Positions 48,236 through 50,406 of a DNA stretch of 50,406 nt are shown in pieces. Location of the stretch: positions 1 through 50,406 of the forward strand of contig JBJDYU010000042.1 of assembly GCA_051867615.1 (NCBI GenBank), in the 5' to 3' direction. The position numbers were made by a program, and so were the translations under genes. Within the stretch, counting starts at the first letter, position 1. Every line of letters starts with the position of its first letter. Origin of the DNA: RGIG5472 sp051867615. Lineage in GTDB: Bacteria; Bacillota; Clostridia; Oscillospirales; Oscillospiraceae. Below the pieces are notes generated by a model. That model was not told the DNA's origin and did not search any database. It worked only from the letters and a program-made list of their open reading frames with translations.

Positions 48236-48706
48236 TTATGACTGCCCCTCGTCCTGCGTGGGCAGGCGGCGCAGGGTGATCCTGGCGGCGCGGTACTGCT
48301 CCGGGACCTCCTCCAGCGGCAGGTCGCGGGGCAGGGAGGTGGTCCCCGCCGCTTTCGCCGTCTCATAATACCAGCACTTGAAGTCCAGCGTGTCCAGCGT
48401 CTTTTGCAGCTCCGCCATCTGTGAGCGCACGGCCTCCCGCTGCCGGTAAATCATCTCCAGACGCTGCTCGATGGTCCCGTCTCCCTGCATGGCCATGTCG
48501 ATATAGGTCCGGATGTCCTTCAGCGGCATTCCCGTCTTTTTCAGGCACTCGATGACCTGCAGCCACTCGTAATCCTTCTCCTGAAACATTCGCATCCCGC
48601 CGGGAGAGCGCTCCACAAAAGGCAGCAGCCCCTCCTTGTCATAGTAGCGTAGGGTGGAGGCGGGGACCCCCAGCAGCTTTGCCATCTCTCCCACTGTGTA
48701 CAGCAT
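48236..48706 (-). CDS. MerR-family regulator (AdhR-like)
   Basis: 156 residues. N-terminal MerR winged helix: YTVGEMAKLLGVPASTLRYY then DKEGLLPFVERSPGGMRMF. A long dimerisation helix follows (residues about 80-120) and a C-terminal tail with a single cysteine (TLDFKCWYYETAKAAG, about residue 123), as in AdhR-type aldehyde or thiol-stress sensors. The gene is divergent from the flavodoxin-like reductase and aldo/keto reductase operon, and a MerR-type promoter with a 19-base spacer lies between. It probably activates that operon and senses a reactive carbonyl or electrophile (inference). Confidence 0.9.
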   Translation of the reverse strand: MLYTVGEMAKLLGVPASTLRYYDKEGLLPFVERSPGGMRMFQEKDYEWLQVIECLKKTGMPLKDIRTYIDMAMQGDGTIEQRLEMIYRQREAVRSQMAELQKTLDTLDFKCWYYETAKAAGTTSLPRDLPLEEVPEQYRAARITLRRLPTQDEGQS

Positions 48707-48742
48707 CGGTAAACGCCCTCCAAAATCTTTTTCAAAAAGCTC

Positions 48743-48773
48743 TTGACTTAAAGTTGGCTTTAACTTTTATAAT
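48743..48773 (+). promoter_or_regulatory. MerR-type promoter with 19-base spacer and dyad
   Basis: TTGACT (48743-48748) and TATAAT (48768-48773) are separated by 19 bases, longer than the 17 that RNA polymerase prefers. Within the spacer, AAAGTT (48750-48755) and AACTTT (48762-48767) form an inverted repeat. That is the arrangement by which MerR proteins twist DNA to activate. Confidence 0.87.
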
Positions 48774-48844
48774 CGATACGAAGTTTAAGAAAAGGATAGC
48801 GTGTGACGGCAAATTTGTCAACTTTGCAATAGGGAGGAACGAAC

Positions 48845-49384
48845 ATGAGTAAAAAAGTGCTGATCTTATCCGGCAGTCCCCGGCAGGGCGGCAACTCCGA
48901 TCTGCTGTGCGACGAATTCTTACGCGGCGCGATGGAGGCCGGGAACCGGGCGGAAAAGATCTTTCTCGGGAGCAAAAAGATCGCCCCCTGCAACGGCTGC
49001 TATTACTGCACAACGAGCGGCGGTAAGTGCGCCATTCAGGACGACATGGCGGAGATCCTCGATAAGATGCAGGAGGCCGACGTGATCGTCATGGCAAGCC
49101 CGGTCTATTTCTATTCCATCGACGCCCAGATGAAGGCGCTCATCGACCGCTGCGTGGCCCGGTGGACGAACATTCCGGACAAGGAGTTTTACTACATCAT
49201 GACCGCCGCCGAGGACAGCGCCACCGTCATGGACTGCACGCTGGCGTGCTTCCGGGGCTTCGCCGCCTGCCTGCATGGGGCGCAGGAACGGGGCGTCATC
49301 GAGGGCAAGGGCGTGTACGAGGCCGGAGCGGTCAAAGGCACCCGCTATATGCAGGAAGCCTACGAGATGGGCAAGGGGGTGTGA
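48845..49384 (+). CDS. Flavodoxin-like NAD(P)H-dependent reductase
   Basis: 179 residues, AGGGAGG site. Flavodoxin-fold with an FMN phosphate loop LSGSPRQGGNSDLLCDEFL at the N-terminus, the cysteine-containing ACNGCYYCTTSGGKCAIQDD loop (C-x2-C-x2-C-x6-C) typical of the multimeric flavodoxin (iron-sulfur flavoprotein-like) group, and VMASPVYFYSIDAQMKALID. The four cysteines could hold a [4Fe-4S] cluster, which would make it an electron carrier. Its stop is two bases before the next ATG, so it is cotranscribed with the aldo/keto reductase under MerR control. Confidence 0.9.
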   Translation: MSKKVLILSGSPRQGGNSDLLCDEFLRGAMEAGNRAEKIFLGSKKIAPCNGCYYCTTSGGKCAIQDDMAEILDKMQEADVIVMASPVYFYSIDAQMKALIDRCVARWTNIPDKEFYYIMTAAEDSATVMDCTLACFRGFAACLHGAQERGVIEGKGVYEAGAVKGTRYMQEAYEMGKGV

Positions 49385-49386
49385 GC

Positions 49387-50274
49387 ATGGAATATGTGAC
49401 CTTGAGCAACGGCGTCAAAATGCCTATCCTCGGCTACGGCGTGTATCAGGTGACGCAAAGCGAGTGCGAGCGCTGCGTGCTGGACGCGCTGGAGGTGGGC
49501 TACCGCTCCATCGATACCGCCCAGAGCTACTTTAACGAACAGCAGGTGGGCAGCGCCATAGAGAAGTCCGGCGTGCCCCGGGAGGAGATCTTCCTGACCA
49601 CCAAGGTCTGGATCGAGCATTACGGCTATGAGGCGGCGAAGGCTTCCGTGCTGCGCTCCATGGAAAAGCTGCGGACCGACTATCTGGACCTGGTGCTGCT
49701 GCACCAGCCCTTCTCCGACGCCTACGGCGCCTGGCGGGCGCTGGAGGAGCTGTACGAGGAGGGAAAGCTCCGGGCCATCGGCGTTTCCAACTTCTACGCC
49801 GACCGCCTGGTGGACTTCGCCAGCTTCAACCGCATCAGACCCATGGTCAATCAGGTGGAGACGCACATTTTCAACCAGCAGAAGACCGCCAAAGAGTGGA
49901 TGGAGAAGTACGGCGTGCAGATCGAGGCCTGGGCCCCCTTCGGCGAGGGCCGGGGCGGCACCTTTGAAAATCCGGTGGTTGCGGGCATCGCCGCGAAGCA
50001 CGGCAAAACGCCCGCCCAGGTCATGCTGCGCTGGCATATCCAGCGGGGCGTGGTGGCTATCCCCAAGTCCACCCACAAGGAGCGCATGGAGGAAAACTTC
50101 CGGGTCTTCGACTTCACGCTGACGGAGGAGGAAATGCGGGCCATCGCCGCGCTGGACAAGGGGGAGAGCACTTTCTTCTCCCATCAGGACCCCGCCATGG
50201 TGGAATGGTTCGTCCACATGGTGGAGGAGCGCAGGACCCGGCACGACAGCGCCGGGGAGAAGAAGGGCTGGTAA
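49387..50274 (+). CDS. Aldo/keto reductase
   Basis: 295 residues from the ATG at 49387, two bases after the flavoprotein stop; the GAGATGGGCAAGGGGGTG sequence upstream carries only a modest site, so translational coupling is likely. AKR barrel with the catalytic tetrad in place: D in SIDTAQSY, Y in the same motif, K in FLTTKVWIEH, and H in LVLLHQPFSDA; the NADPH site is the VAIPKSTHKERMEENF end. It reduces aldehydes to alcohols with NADPH. Operon partner of the flavoprotein and target of the divergent MerR-type regulator. Confidence 0.94.
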   Translation: MEYVTLSNGVKMPILGYGVYQVTQSECERCVLDALEVGYRSIDTAQSYFNEQQVGSAIEKSGVPREEIFLTTKVWIEHYGYEAAKASVLRSMEKLRTDYLDLVLLHQPFSDAYGAWRALEELYEEGKLRAIGVSNFYADRLVDFASFNRIRPMVNQVETHIFNQQKTAKEWMEKYGVQIEAWAPFGEGRGGTFENPVVAGIAAKHGKTPAQVMLRWHIQRGVVAIPKSTHKERMEENFRVFDFTLTEEEMRAIAALDKGESTFFSHQDPAMVEWFVHMVEERRTRHDSAGEKKGW

Positions 50275-50316
50275 GACAGGCTGCCGCGTTTTACGGCGAA
50301 AAGAAAAGACCAAAAG

Positions 50317-50351
50317 AATGCGCCAAAAGGGGAACCCCCTTTTGGCGCATT
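50317..50351. terminator. Hairpin terminator after the aldo/keto reductase gene
   Basis: A perfect 16-bp stem (50317-50332 with 50336-50351), AAC loop. The stem contains A4/T4, but the sequence after it is not strongly T-rich. Confidence 0.65.
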
Positions 50352-50370
50352 GCTTCATTGGTCACGGAAA

Positions 50371-50389
50371 CCACCGGCTCTGCCGGTGG
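50371..50389. repeat. Short hairpin repeat candidate
   Basis: CCACCGGC (50371-50378) and GCCGGTGG (50382-50389) form an 8-bp hairpin near the window end. Its form is like dispersed palindromes in related genomes, but only one copy is in this window. Confidence 0.35.
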
Positions 50390-50406
50390 AGGTGTCCCGT
50401 AAAAAG

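Noticed and set aside
1..50406. CRISPR arrays, insertion sequences, integrons
   Set aside because: No regularly spaced direct repeats, transposase or integrase signatures were seen on either strand.

Overview
The window looks like a piece of chromosome from a GC-rich, spore-forming, anaerobic Clostridia member, most like the Oscillospiraceae (Flavonifractor/Oscillibacter-type gut bacteria). This is inferred from an alpha/beta small acid-soluble spore protein, a class III ribonucleotide reductase-like glycyl radical domain, Firmicutes-style ribosomal leaders, strong AGGAGG ribosome sites and the protein families present. No rRNA, CRISPR array, insertion sequence or integrase is visible.

Layout. 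1-9.9 kb: two tandem tRNA-Ser genes, then short single-gene units (DUF362 protein, XRE regulator, D-cysteine desulfhydrase-like enzyme, GNAT, a small glycyl radical protein divergent from a Crp/Fnr regulator), a GntR-ABC exporter operon with its own operator, an orphan radical SAM enzyme and a DUF5662 protein. 10-16 kb: a spore protein, then an ECF sigma factor with a large membrane partner, followed past a terminator-like hairpin by an ABC ATPase and FtsX-type permease. 16.2-20.4 kb: ruvX, then the translation/secretion cluster rpmG-secE-nusG-rplK-rplA-rplJ-rplL with an L1-type leader and an L10 leader; a strong terminator follows rplL and rpoBC is not next. 21-24 kb: murI-DUF1934-argS operon.

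24.2-37.2 kb: a compact 19-gene, one-strand, PBSX-like phage cassette: terminase pair, portal, protease, decoration, capsid, connectors, sheath, tube, chaperone, LysM hub protein, spike and baseplate genes up to XkdU. It lacks integrase, repressor, replication, lysis and tail-fibre genes, and at the place of the tape-measure gene there is only a 187-residue hydrophilic protein. It is insulated by terminators on both sides and lies between argS and a CNNM/CorC-type transporter gene. This is the best candidate in the window for an undescribed system: a domesticated phage-like particle.

37.3-50.4 kb: the CNNM/CorC gene is preceded on its own strand by a promoter, a 32-codon leader ORF whose stop lies inside a terminator arm, and that terminator, which is an attenuation arrangement. 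Then come a GH25-type lipoprotein, a DUF1538 membrane protein with a double PII-like protein, a cyclophilin, a cation/proton antiporter, a TetR regulator divergent from an alpha/beta hydrolase, an ArsR-permease-thioredoxin metal(loid) module with tandem operators, and a MerR regulator divergent from a flavodoxin-like reductase/aldo-keto reductase operon with a 19-bp-spacer promoter.
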